Shown here piece by piece: positions 43,462 through 52,120 of a stretch of DNA of 52,160 bases. Where the stretch lies: contig CATYLC010000015.1 of the NCBI GenBank assembly GCA_958408685.1, positions 1 through 52,160 of the forward strand, read 5' to 3'. Position 1 is the stretch's first letter, and each line of letters starts with the position of its first letter. The translations under genes and the position numbers were made by a program. The notes beneath the pieces were generated by a model that was not told the origin of the DNA, did not search any database, and saw only the letters and a program-made list of their open reading frames with translations. The DNA is from an uncultured Collinsella sp. GTDB taxonomy: Bacteria; Actinomycetota; Coriobacteriia; Coriobacteriales; Coriobacteriaceae.

Positions 43462-44262
43462 CTAAGGCCGCTGGCCCATGCCACCCTCGAGGGTGACGGT
43501 CTCGCCGTTCATGTACTTAAAGTCGGGACCGCAGAGCTGAACGACCACGCGGCCGATCTCCTTCTCGACGTCGCCGTAGTGACCAGCCGGCGGCATGTGG
43601 ACGTTGGCCTTAAACGCCTCGGGATAGGCATCCTGGAAGTTCTCGAGCGCAGCGGTCCAAGCAAGCGGGCAAACGATATTGACGTTGATGCCGTCCTTGC
43701 CCCACTCGTTGGCGGCAACGCGGGTCAGGCCGCGGATGCCCTCCTTGGCGGCAGCATAGCTGCACTGGCCATAGTTGCCAAACAGGCCGGCACCCGAGGC
43801 AAAGTTGACCACGGAGCCCTTGGTCTCCTTCAGGTGCGGATAGGCCTTCTGCATGTACAGATAGGTAGCATACAGACCGGAGTAAATGGCCAGATTAAAC
43901 TGATCCATGGTGTGATCGGCGATGGTCACGCCCGAGGCGCTGGCCTGAGCATTGTTGACGACGGCGTCGATGCGGCCAAACTCCTCAATGGCCTTGTCGA
44001 TGACGTTCTGGACGACGGCTTCGTTGTCCTGACCGGCTGAAACATCGGCCTGAACAGGCAGAACCTTGACACCGTACTCGGCCTCGAGAGACTCCTTGGC
44101 GGCCTCGAGCTTGGCGACGTTGCGGCCGGTGATGACGAGGTTCGCGCCCTCCTTGGCAAAAGCGATATCGATGCCGTAGCCGATGGAGCCAGCGGAACCG
44201 TCCTTAAGCGTGGCCTTGCCGCCGCCGGTGACGATCACGGTCTTACCAGTGAAAAGTCCCAT
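43462..44262 (-). CDS. Short-chain dehydrogenase/reductase
   Basis: A 266-residue NAD(P)-dependent oxidoreductase. It has the glycine-rich cofactor loop in an expanded form (TGGGKATLKDGSAGSIGYG, residues 12-30), NNAQ instead of NNAG at 103-106, Ser156, and the YAAAK active site (Tyr169, Lys173). The inserted loop and the substrate-side segment set it apart from FabG. Substrate unknown; steroid or bile-acid activity occurs in gut relatives but cannot be inferred here. GAAAGGAC sets the start at 44262. Confidence 0.85.
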   Translation of the reverse strand: MGLFTGKTVIVTGGGKATLKDGSAGSIGYGIDIAFAKEGANLVITGRNVAKLEAAKESLEAEYGVKVLPVQADVSAGQDNEAVVQNVIDKAIEEFGRIDAVVNNAQASASGVTIADHTMDQFNLAIYSGLYATYLYMQKAYPHLKETKGSVVNFASGAGLFGNYGQCSYAAAKEGIRGLTRVAANEWGKDGINVNIVCPLAWTAALENFQDAYPEAFKANVHMPPAGHYGDVEKEIGRVVVQLCGPDFKYMNGETVTLEGGMGQRP

Positions 44263-44550
44263 ACAAAGTCCTTTCAAATCGCGACGGGCCCACCCGCCGA
44301 CTGCGCGCATCCAACTTCACGCGCCAAAAGCTGAAATGCAACTTTAGCGGGTTCAAGTGAAAAATAAAGACCGCAGCAGGCGAACGGCACAACGTCATTC
44401 GGCGAAGGGAATGTCAAGCACGAACTGGATAAAGTGGCCGAATTTTTGTCAGCCAAACGAGTCATCGAACACGTTTTGAAACTTTGCTGCGGCGCGCGGG
44501 ATGTCGGCGCGAGACTTTATCATAGGGTGACAAACAACGATGAGGAGCAC

Positions 44551-46320
44551 ATGCCTATGACAGACGAGCTGGACCCCCAGACTCAACAGCATATTGATGA
44601 TCCCGCAGACGTCACCGCAGATACTGACGCTGTGACCTGCGATGGTATCGACATCGACGACCCCATCTTGGACGAAAGCGCTACGGCGGAAACCCCCGAA
44701 ACAGAAAACGCCGATGAGCAAAACGACGATGCGCCCGCTCAGGACAACGCCCCTGTACAGGACGACGCCCCGCAAGCAGCGGGCCCCATCGAGGTGTCTT
44801 CGGAAGAAGAGCTCGATGCCGTCATGGACTCCATGATGGATGCTGTCAAAGCGATGAAAGACGCCGTCGCCGATGCCGATATCGATGCCGAGGAAGAGGA
44901 GGCCGCCGAGGCGGCCTCGACCTTTGTGCCCGGCGAGACTCCGGTTGCCGACCAGGGCAGCACCATGCCCTCGTTTCTGCAGCTCGAGCACCCCACGATT
45001 GGCGCCGATGCGGTCGATCCACACGCAGCAGGCTTTTCTGTGGTCGAGGGCGGTACCGGCAATATCGCCGCGCCGCAGGCTGCCGATGCGGACGCCGCCG
45101 ACACCGCTCGCCCGACCGCCCCGCACTCCCCCGCCGCGAGCCGCGATCTGGGGACCGCTGTCTCGAACACTGCGAACGCCGTGGGCGCCTTTATCGCCCA
45201 GGGTGCCTCGGCCATGCGCGAGATGAATGCCGCGAAAAAGGCGCTTGCCGATGCCCGCACCCACCTGGCCGAACTTGAGCAGCGCATTGCCGATCAGGCC
45301 GAGGAACTCGAGACGCGCCAGGATATCGCAGGCCGCTACGACCAGATCGTCGCCGACCAGCACCAGGCGATTGCCACGGCCCAAAAGACTGCAGCGGCCG
45401 CCGAGATTGACCGTGATGCCCACGCCGCCAAAGCGACAGAGCTCAAGGGTCAGCTCGAACAAATGAAGACAGAGGATGACGCGACCGAGCTCCGCCTGAA
45501 GGCTGCGCTCGATGCCGTGGAGGCCCGCGAGGCGAGCTCGCGCGAGACCGGCAACCGCCTCGTTCGCCGTCTTGAGGATTCCAAGCGCATCCGCGACAAG
45601 GTGCAGGCCGAGCGAGACGCCGGCATTGCCGCCGCACAACAAACCGTCGATGCCACGCGCGCCCAGCTCGAGACACTGCGTCATGAGTATGCCGAGCTGC
45701 AACGCAATCCCTCGGCAAATCCCGCCAACTATACGGTGCGCACCAGCGAGCTCTCGATGCAGATCTCCGACACGGCAGATGCCCTGCGTAAAGCCGAAGA
45801 AGATGTCCCGCGTATCACCGCCGACCTTGAACACTCGCTTGCCGCAGCCGAGCAGGCCGTCGAACAGGCGCAGGCCCCCATTGCCGAAGCCAAACGCGCG
45901 CACCAAGCCGTGACGGCAGAGGCCGATGCCGCGCGCGACGAGCTGCAGACCGCAAAAACCGCCGCTGCAACGCGCCAGCGCGAACTGCGCGAGAAGATCG
46001 CCGCCGAGGACAAGGCACGCCGCGACCAAGAGCAGAGCATCGCCAACGCCCAAGCAGATGCCGCACATGCACAGTCGATCATCGAGCAGGCGACCGAGGT
46101 ACATGACCATCCAGAGATCACTGAGTCGCTTGCAGGGTCCTTGGCCCGAGACAAAGCCGAACACGCCGAGACCGAGCGCGAAGTCGCCCAGCTCGAGGCC
46201 ACCGAGGACGCGGTGCGCAAGCGTACCCGCGACTCACGCATCAAATTCACCGGCGCCATCGTCTGCATCGTCGCCGCAATCCTGGTGATCATCCTAGTCT
46301 GGCTGTTCGCGAGCAAGTAA
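44551..46320 (+). CDS. Large coiled-coil, tail-anchored membrane protein
   Basis: A 589-residue protein I do not recognise. Residues 1 to about 155 are highly acidic (repeated D, E, A); 155-220 are Pro/Ala-rich; about 225-555 are a long Ala/Glu/Gln-rich heptad pattern predicted to be coiled coil (for example AKKALADARTHLAELEQRI). A single hydrophobic segment (FTGAIVCIVAAILVIILVWLF) ends three residues from the C terminus, so the bulk should face the cytoplasm from a tail anchor. GAGGAGCAC sets the start at 44551; an ATG two codons later is an alternative. A scaffold or cell-envelope organiser role is possible. No signal peptide. Confidence 0.75.
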   Translation: MPMTDELDPQTQQHIDDPADVTADTDAVTCDGIDIDDPILDESATAETPETENADEQNDDAPAQDNAPVQDDAPQAAGPIEVSSEEELDAVMDSMMDAVKAMKDAVADADIDAEEEEAAEAASTFVPGETPVADQGSTMPSFLQLEHPTIGADAVDPHAAGFSVVEGGTGNIAAPQAADADAADTARPTAPHSPAASRDLGTAVSNTANAVGAFIAQGASAMREMNAAKKALADARTHLAELEQRIADQAEELETRQDIAGRYDQIVADQHQAIATAQKTAAAAEIDRDAHAAKATELKGQLEQMKTEDDATELRLKAALDAVEAREASSRETGNRLVRRLEDSKRIRDKVQAERDAGIAAAQQTVDATRAQLETLRHEYAELQRNPSANPANYTVRTSELSMQISDTADALRKAEEDVPRITADLEHSLAAAEQAVEQAQAPIAEAKRAHQAVTAEADAARDELQTAKTAAATRQRELREKIAAEDKARRDQEQSIANAQADAAHAQSIIEQATEVHDHPEITESLAGSLARDKAEHAETEREVAQLEATEDAVRKRTRDSRIKFTGAIVCIVAAILVIILVWLFASK

Positions 46321-46346
46321 ACCAGCCGCCAAAAAACGCTCAACGC

Positions 46347-46412
46347 AGTTGCGGTGAGATAGTTCCTGTTTAACCCCAAAAAGGCCAATTCAAGAACTAT
46401 CTCACCGCAACT
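46347..46412. repeat. Palindromic repeat family C, copy 3
   Basis: Arms AGTTGCGGTGAGATAGTTC (46347-46365) and their complement (46394-46412). It begins 27 bases after the stop of the coiled-coil gene. It keeps pairing although bases differ from copy 1 (GAGATAG with CTATCTC in place of GAAATAG with CTATTCC). Confidence 0.85.
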
Positions 46413-46466
46413 TATTTAGATTGGCACAAGGCAACCTACCCCTGTTGCACCAAACTCTTGACATAA

Positions 46467-46511
46467 GGAGTGTCCCCAGGTGCCGGCACAAAAGGAACGT
46501 CCCCAAGTGCC
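46467..46511. repeat. Repeat family B, third unit
   Basis: GGAGTGTCCCCAGGTGCCGG followed by CACAAAAGGAACGTCCCCAAGTGCC; close to the unit at 30109-30169. It lies in the repeat-rich 390-base gap between the coiled-coil gene and queA, with families C and D on either side. Confidence 0.75.
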
Positions 46512-46562
46512 AAGTGCCCAATGACTACTCAACAACCACGGCAACACCGATGTAATGGCAGA

Positions 46563-46678
46563 GTCAGCGAGCGGGTCGCATTTGAGACAAGGTGACGTGA
46601 AACGAAAGGGCGCTGACCTTCTGGTCGCGCCCTTGAAGTTGAACGTCAGATTGTCCAAATGCGGCCCGCGCAGCGTCG
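46563..46678. repeat. 116-bp structured repeat, family D, copy 2
   Basis: Second copy of 43301-43416. Of the two differences, one turns an outer-stem C-G pair into a U-G wobble (plus-strand RNA) and the other lies in the terminal loop, so the fold is kept. It lies 31 bases beyond the queA stop, after a 13-bp hairpin. Confidence 0.88.
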
Positions 46679-46680
46679 AC

Positions 46681-46710
46681 CGGTTACGGCGTTTGTAAAA
46701 CGCCGTAACC
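46681..46710 (-). terminator. Hairpin directly after queA
   Basis: GGTTACGGCGTTT (46682-46694) with AAACGCCGTAACC (46698-46710), a perfect 13-bp stem with a 3-base loop that reaches the queA stop codon. No T-run follows on the minus strand. Confidence 0.6.
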
Positions 46711-47921
46711 TACTGAATGAGCATGGCGTCGCCAAAGCTGAAGAAGCGGTAGCGCTTCTCGATGGCAGCGGCGTAGGCATCCATGATCTGGTCGCGGGTG
46801 GCAAGTGCGCTCACGAGCATCATGAGCGTGGAGCGCGGCACGTGGAAGTTCGTGATCAGCGCGTCGACCACGTGATAGGTCGAGCCGGGCATGAGGTAGA
46901 GCTGCGTCGTCGCGTTCTCACGCACCACGATGTCACCGCGGCCAAGCATATCGGCCCCGTCCTCGCGGCCCTCAAAATAGCGCGCCGTCACAGCCGGATC
47001 GGACACCGGTGCCTCTGCGTCAAACGCGCTCTCGAGCGAGCGCACTGCGGTGGTACCGACAGCAATCACGCGGTGCCCCTCAGCCTTCGCCTTATGCACG
47101 GCGTCGACAACCTCCTGCGACACGTGGTAGCGCTCGGTGTGCATCACATGCTGCGTGGGATCGTCCTCCTCCACCAGACGGAAAGTATCGATGCCCACCT
47201 CGAGTTCAACGGCGGCAAACTTGGCACCCTTGGCCTCGATAGCGGCCATGAGCTCGGGCGTAAAGTGCAGACCCGCCGTGGGAGCGGCAGCCGAGTGCTC
47301 CTCCTTCATGGCGTAGACGGTCTGGTACTTCTCGGGGTCGCCCTCGTAATCGGTGATGTAGGGCGGCAGCGGCACGTGACCGGCGGCGTGAATGGCCTCG
47401 TCGAGCGTGCGCGGCTCGCCGGCAGCATTGCAACCGGCCGGCTCAAAACGCACTAGACGGCCGCCGCGGCTATCGGTGACAAAGTCGATGACCTCGGCCG
47501 TCAGCACCACGGGAGCCCCCTCGGGCGCATGGGCGCCACCGGCGCGATACTCAATATGAGCACCGGGCTTCAGGCGCTTACCCGGCTTGACCAAGCACTC
47601 CCAAACATGGCCCAGCGGATCCACGTCCTCGCGGCGCTTGAGCAGCAGCGTCTCGACCACGCCGCCCGAGCCGGCTTTGCGACCGATCAGGCGAGCCGGC
47701 ATCACGCGCGTCTTGTTGATGACGAGCACGTCGCCCGGCTCGATATAGTCGATAATGTCGCGGAAGATGCGGTGCTCAACGGTACCGCCGTGCTCCAGCG
47801 GCGTTCCCGCCTGGGAGCCCTTGCGATCCACCACCAGCAGGCGGCAGGAGTCGCGCGGCTCGGCAGGAGCCTGGGCAATGAGCTCTTCGGGCAGGTTATA
47901 GTCAAAATCATCGGTACGCAT
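46710..47921 (-). CDS. queA: S-adenosylmethionine:tRNA ribosyltransferase-isomerase
   Basis: A 403-residue enzyme that adds the ribosyl part of S-adenosylmethionine to preQ1-modified tRNA, making epoxyqueuosine. The opening TDDFDYNLPEELIAQAPAEPRDSCRLLVVDR and the segments AAPTAGLHFTPELM, VGTTAVRSLESA and NFHVPRSTLMMLVSA are diagnostic. AAAGAGG precedes the ATG at 47921; an ATG five codons upstream is less likely. It works directly after Tgt in queuosine synthesis. Confidence 0.95.
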   Translation of the reverse strand: MRTDDFDYNLPEELIAQAPAEPRDSCRLLVVDRKGSQAGTPLEHGGTVEHRIFRDIIDYIEPGDVLVINKTRVMPARLIGRKAGSGGVVETLLLKRREDVDPLGHVWECLVKPGKRLKPGAHIEYRAGGAHAPEGAPVVLTAEVIDFVTDSRGGRLVRFEPAGCNAAGEPRTLDEAIHAAGHVPLPPYITDYEGDPEKYQTVYAMKEEHSAAAPTAGLHFTPELMAAIEAKGAKFAAVELEVGIDTFRLVEEDDPTQHVMHTERYHVSQEVVDAVHKAKAEGHRVIAVGTTAVRSLESAFDAEAPVSDPAVTARYFEGREDGADMLGRGDIVVRENATTQLYLMPGSTYHVVDALITNFHVPRSTLMMLVSALATRDQIMDAYAAAIEKRYRFFSFGDAMLIQ

Positions 47922-47939
47922 CTTTGCCTCTTTCACAAA

Positions 47940-47970
47940 GCGCGTCAGTCGAAAAAATCGACTGACGCGC
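47940..47970. terminator. Hairpin between the OTC gene and queA
   Basis: Perfect 13-bp stem, GCGCGTCAGTCGA (47940-47952) with its complement (47958-47970), five-base A loop. It lies just upstream of the queA ribosome-binding site and downstream of the OTC gene. Confidence 0.6.
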
Positions 47971-48054
47971 GCATCATTCTCCCCTGTATCCTATCAGCTT
48001 GTTGAGAGAAATATAGTATGGAAACAGATTTGCGACTGTTTTCTCAACGCCCCG

Positions 48055-49065
48055 CTACTTAAGCGTTGCGTACATCACCGCCTTAATCGTATGCATGCGA
48101 TTCTCCGCTTCTTGGAAAACACGAGACTTATCGGACTCAAAAACCTCGTCCGTGACTTCCATTTCGGTAACTCCAAACTTCTCAGCAATTTCGGCACCAA
48201 CAGTAGTATTAGTATCGTGGAAGCTCGGAAGGCAGTGGAGGAAAATCGCCTCGGGCTTTGCCATAGACATCACCTCAGCGGTCACACGATACGGCGACAT
48301 GAGCTTAATGCGGCTTTCCCACAGCTCTGCGGGCTGACCCATGCCAACCCAAACATCCGTGTAAATTACATCGGCATCACGAGCGCCTTCCTCAATATCC
48401 TCTGTAATGGTAATCGTCGATCCATGCTCGGCCGCAATACGACTACATTCTGCAAGGAGTTCAGGATCATAGGATGTAGCCCCCTCCGAATTTCCCCCGA
48501 TTGGGCCGCAAGAACAGTAGTTAATGCCGAGCTTAGCGCAAATGACCATGAGCGAATCAGCGACGTTTCCGGCCGCCTTACCAAAAAATGTAAGTTTCCT
48601 GCCCTTAATCTCTCCAAACTCTTCACGCATGGTCAGAATATCGGCAAGCACTTGAGTCGGGTGAAATTCAGTAGTCAGCCCATTCCAAACGGGAACCCCA
48701 GCTTTTGCAGCAAGCTCCTCAACCTTCGCCTGTTCAAAGCCGCGGTATTCAATTCCGTCATACATGCGGCCAAGGACGCGAGCCGTGTCCTCAATCGACT
48801 CCTTTTTGCCCATCTGAGACGAGCCCGGATCCAAATAAGTTACACCCATGCCAAGGTCAAGTGCACCAACTTCGAAGGCGCAGCGAGTACGCGTGGAAGT
48901 CTTCTCAAATAGCAAAACAATATTCTTGCCTTCAAGGTATTCATGCGGAACACCGGCACGCTTCATGCTTTTGAAGTTAGCAGAAAGCTCAAGCAGATAC
49001 TCAATCTCTTCCGTCGTGTAATCAAGCAGCTTCAGAAAACTGCGCCCAGCGATATTAACACCCAT
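48055..49065 (-). CDS. arcB: Ornithine carbamoyltransferase
   Basis: A 336-residue enzyme. In this operon it should work catabolically, splitting citrulline with phosphate into ornithine and carbamoyl phosphate. Carbamoyl-phosphate motif FEKTSTRTRCAFEVGA, FHPTQVLADILTM and the ornithine loop HCLPSFHD are intact. GGGAG is nine bases before the ATG at 49065; an ATG three codons upstream is too close to it. Third gene of the arginine deiminase operon, 32 bases after arcA. GC is clearly lower than in neighbours. Catabolic rather than anabolic use is inferred from context. Confidence 0.93.
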   Translation of the reverse strand: MGVNIAGRSFLKLLDYTTEEIEYLLELSANFKSMKRAGVPHEYLEGKNIVLLFEKTSTRTRCAFEVGALDLGMGVTYLDPGSSQMGKKESIEDTARVLGRMYDGIEYRGFEQAKVEELAAKAGVPVWNGLTTEFHPTQVLADILTMREEFGEIKGRKLTFFGKAAGNVADSLMVICAKLGINYCSCGPIGGNSEGATSYDPELLAECSRIAAEHGSTITITEDIEEGARDADVIYTDVWVGMGQPAELWESRIKLMSPYRVTAEVMSMAKPEAIFLHCLPSFHDTNTTVGAEIAEKFGVTEMEVTDEVFESDKSRVFQEAENRMHTIKAVMYATLK

Positions 49066-49097
49066 ATTCGCCATCTCCCATCACAGTGGATTTGCAA

Positions 49098-50342
49098 CTA
49101 AATATCTTCGCGCCAGAAGGGCATGCTCATGCAGCGCGGGCCACCACGACCGCGGGACAGTTCCTCGGAGGGAACGACCAAAAGTTCCAAACCGTTCTTG
49201 TAGAGCTCATCATTTGTGACAACATTGCGCTCGTAAACACAGACTTTACCAGGAGCAACGGCAAGAGTGTTCGACCCGTCGTTCCACTGCTCGCGAGATG
49301 CCTCAACCATATCGCCGGCACCGCACTCAATAAGCTGCACCTTCTCCACGCCAGTAGCCATTTCAAGAATATGTTCAAGCGTGTCATCAATCTCTTGAAC
49401 AGCGACCATTCCCTCAGAGTCACCACGAGTCAGACGATAAACACGAAGGGTCTCAAAAATACCGGGATAAACTGTGAACTTATCGAAATCCACCATGGTG
49501 CAAACGGTGTCAAGATGCATGTAAGCATAGCCGTTGGGGATTTTAATAGCGTAAACGGTATCGATCTCAGAATTCCCAGATCCCCAGAACAAATTCTTTG
49601 CAAGCTCCTCAATCGCAGCCGCCTCAGTTCGCTGGCTAATTCCAATAGCCAAGGTATGAGCGTTAATGTTAAGCACATCACCGCCCTCGATATGCCAGGG
49701 ATTCTTATGGTCGTACCAAATCGGAGTCCCTGCATAATCGGGATGGTATTTGAAAATCGCTTCGTAGAAGGGCACTTCACGATCTCGCTGTTTCCAATAC
49801 ATATGGTGAAGCAGAACGCCTTTGCCCACGGAAGCAAGAGGATCGCGAGAGAAATATGAACTCGGAAGAGGCTTCAACACCAAATCATCGGGCTTCGCAT
49901 CCTCATTATCCATCATACTAAGCGTAGTCGAAACGCGAGGCAGCTCAAGGTCACGATAACGATACCCCCCCATAGCCTCAAGTACAAACTGATACGAATC
50001 TGAAATAGCGTCGAGCTTTTCACGAACAGCCTGCTCAAGCATAGGATTGACAATCCCGCTCTCAGCCATAAATGTATCGGTAAACTCAGCGCGAGCCGAG
50101 GGGCATGCATCCAGCGCTTCAGCAACGAGTTTCTCCATATAGAGAACCTCAACACCTTCGCTCCTCAGAAGATCCGCAAAGGCATCATGCTCCTTTTGAG
50201 CCACATCAAGATAGAAACAATCGTGAATCCAGACATCCTCGAACTCTTCTGCCTTTACGTTCACAAGGTCACGACCGGGGCGGTGAAGCACAACTTTCTT
50301 GAGCTTACCAATCTCGCTGTGTACATTCAGTCCTTTAGACAT
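49098..50342 (-). CDS. arcA: Arginine deiminase
   Basis: A 414-residue enzyme that hydrolyses arginine to citrulline and ammonia. Substrate and catalytic motifs: YFSRDPLASVG, HIEGGDVL, MHLDTVCTMVD and the catalytic cysteine in GRGGPRCMSMP near the C terminus. GGAGTAACAGGA precedes the ATG. Second gene of the operon, 28 bases after the antiporter. Together with OTC it gives carbamoyl phosphate for ATP synthesis and raises pH. GC is near 50 percent by eye. Confidence 0.96.
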   Translation of the reverse strand: MSKGLNVHSEIGKLKKVVLHRPGRDLVNVKAEEFEDVWIHDCFYLDVAQKEHDAFADLLRSEGVEVLYMEKLVAEALDACPSARAEFTDTFMAESGIVNPMLEQAVREKLDAISDSYQFVLEAMGGYRYRDLELPRVSTTLSMMDNEDAKPDDLVLKPLPSSYFSRDPLASVGKGVLLHHMYWKQRDREVPFYEAIFKYHPDYAGTPIWYDHKNPWHIEGGDVLNINAHTLAIGISQRTEAAAIEELAKNLFWGSGNSEIDTVYAIKIPNGYAYMHLDTVCTMVDFDKFTVYPGIFETLRVYRLTRGDSEGMVAVQEIDDTLEHILEMATGVEKVQLIECGAGDMVEASREQWNDGSNTLAVAPGKVCVYERNVVTNDELYKNGLELLVVPSEELSRGRGGPRCMSMPFWREDI

Positions 50343-50370
50343 TCCTGTTACTCCATTTCAGCCATGAAAC

Positions 50371-51813
50371 CTACAGGGCAATAAGTCCCGAGATTGCTAC
50401 GAATACGATATTGATGAGCGACACGACCAAGAAGAATTTCCAAACGGTCTTCCACCACTGGCCAAGCTTGATCTTGCACACGCCCAAACCCGCTACAAGA
50501 ATGGCGCTAGTAGGACAGATCAAAGACATCGTCGCGCTACCCATGGAGAGAGCCCACACGGCGGCCTCGGGATTAAGGCCCATGAGTTCGGTCAAAGGTC
50601 CAAAAATGGGAGCGGTCAGTGCTGCAAGGCCAGATGAGCTGGGAACCAGAATCGCCAGGAGGTTCTCAACCGCATAAAGAAGCGTAGTAAAGAGAACCGC
50701 CGGGATGCCGCCCAGACCAGTGGCGAGCGCATTGAGGATGGTATCGATGATCATGCCGTCAGAGGCAATGACAAGGATGCCACGCGCAAGTCCAACGACA
50801 ATTGCCGAGAAAGCAAAGTCAGCGATACCCGCAACAAATTCCTGAGCGATGACGTCCTGACTAAAGCCCGCAATAACACCAGCCAACAGGCCCATGGCCA
50901 AAAAGACCGCAGAAATCTCGTTCATATACCAGCCCTGGGTCACAAGTCCCCAGATGATAAGGCACATACCAGCGATAAATACCGCAAGCACGCCTTTTTG
51001 ACGACCCGTAAATTCCGCGTCAAGGGCAGATTCATCGGCAGCGAACTCGACTTTCTTGGCGATATCATCCTCAAATGTGATCGATGACTCAGGGTTCTTC
51101 TTTACCCTTCGTGCATAGAGGACAACCCAAGTAATTGCAACGGCAGTCAAAACAACCCAGGCAATCATACGCAGCCACAGCTGGGGGTTGCCCTGAATAC
51201 CAAGAATACCTTGCGCAATGAGAACATTAAACGGATTAATCGTTGAGGCGATGTAACCCGTGCGCGCTCCAACGAACACGACCATGAACGCCGTCATCGA
51301 GTCGAAGCCCATAGCCATCATAATTGGCATGAAGATCGCAAAGAACGGGAGAGTTTCTTCCGCCATGCCAAAGCTCGTTCCGCCCAATGCAAAGAGAACC
51401 ATCGCAATAGGAATAATTAGAATGTCTTTGTTCTTAAAGCGGCGAACGACACGACCCATTCCGCTCGTGATAGCGCCCGTTTTAGTAATAACCTGAAACG
51501 AACCGCCCACAATCAAGATGAATGCAACGACCTCAATTGCCTCTTGTATACCGCGCGTTGGAGCCTGAAGAACATCGAAGACGCCTTGTCTGAGATCTAC
51601 TTCATCCCCGGTTTCCTCGTCAATATATGTCTTTTCACTCTGCTCATACGTACCTGCGACAGTGACTTCACGACCGTTCACCTCCTGACGCTGATAGGAC
51701 CCAGAGGGAACAATCCACGTGAGAACAGCGAAGATGACCATAAGTGCAAAGATGATCGCATATACGTGCGGGACCTTGAACTGCTTGATGCCTTTCGAAC
51801 TTTCCGCTGCCAT
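50371..51813 (-). CDS. YfcC/ArcD-type arginine-ornithine antiporter
   Basis: A 480-residue carrier with about 12 membrane segments of the YfcC (DcuC-like, PF03606) family. The opening FKVPHVYAIIFALMVIFAVLTWIVPSGSY and the re-entrant motif VPSSSGLAALTAPIFGPL are typical, as is a soluble N-terminal loop (residues 35-75). Its place at the head of the arginine deiminase operon supports arginine-ornithine exchange; other family members carry other substrates. AAGGAGGAG precedes the ATG. Confidence 0.88.
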   Translation of the reverse strand: MAAESSKGIKQFKVPHVYAIIFALMVIFAVLTWIVPSGSYQRQEVNGREVTVAGTYEQSEKTYIDEETGDEVDLRQGVFDVLQAPTRGIQEAIEVVAFILIVGGSFQVITKTGAITSGMGRVVRRFKNKDILIIPIAMVLFALGGTSFGMAEETLPFFAIFMPIMMAMGFDSMTAFMVVFVGARTGYIASTINPFNVLIAQGILGIQGNPQLWLRMIAWVVLTAVAITWVVLYARRVKKNPESSITFEDDIAKKVEFAADESALDAEFTGRQKGVLAVFIAGMCLIIWGLVTQGWYMNEISAVFLAMGLLAGVIAGFSQDVIAQEFVAGIADFAFSAIVVGLARGILVIASDGMIIDTILNALATGLGGIPAVLFTTLLYAVENLLAILVPSSSGLAALTAPIFGPLTELMGLNPEAAVWALSMGSATMSLICPTSAILVAGLGVCKIKLGQWWKTVWKFFLVVSLINIVFVAISGLIAL

Positions 51814-51946
51814 ATCTCCTCCTTCATTCCTTTTCCCATCTATCCAGCTGGCACCATAAATGTATGAGGTTGCTCAGCGGTGGTCGGCCAACCATCGCCA
51901 TCGTGTCGCTTTTCACCTATGAACGGCAGCTAAAGTGACGTTATTA

Positions 51947-51983
51947 ATCAATCTGATATTTAAAATTGATGTTATTTATCAAT
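51947..51983. promoter_or_regulatory. ATCAAT/ATTGAT motif cluster upstream of the arginine operon
   Basis: ATCAAT at 51947-51952 and 51978-51983 and ATTGAT at 51965-51970 lie in a strongly AT-rich patch about 135-170 bases before the antiporter start. ATTGAT-N7-ATCAAT (51965-51983) is an inverted repeat of a size that would fit an ArgR-type or similar site. Confidence 0.4.
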
Positions 51984-52066
51984 TACATACGTCTTTTAAC
52001 TTTTCCGCAACACAACAAGGAACCTGCCTTAGCCTTATATAAAAACCAGCAGGACAGGAGACAGAC

Positions 52067-52120
52067 ATGCAAGGCGTACACATAACAAATGAAATCGGTC
52101 ATTTAAAAGAGCCTTCGTGA
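52067..52120 (+). CDS. Possible 17-codon leader peptide
   Basis: ATG at 52067 follows a good ribosome-binding site (AGGAGACAGAC) and opens MQGVHITNEIGHLKEPS before TGA at 52118. TATATA at about 52037-52042 could be a -10 box. It reads toward the window edge, so it may be a leader of, or the interrupted start of, a gene beyond 52160. Not recognised. Confidence 0.25.
   Translation: MQGVHITNEIGHLKEPS

Noticed and set aside
43462..44262. 7-beta-hydroxysteroid dehydrogenase, known from Collinsella
   Set aside because: The cofactor loop and active-site context do not resemble what I recall of that enzyme, and sequence alone does not show steroid specificity.
44449..46164. A 571-codon minus-strand open frame over the coiled-coil gene
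   Set aside because: It is glycine/leucine-rich antisense; the plus-strand frame has a good ribosome-binding site, coiled-coil periodicity and a terminal membrane segment.
43301..46678. preQ1 riboswitch, because tgt and queA are nearby
   Set aside because: The element is much longer, lies downstream of queA rather than in its leader, and shows no short preQ1-type pseudoknot.
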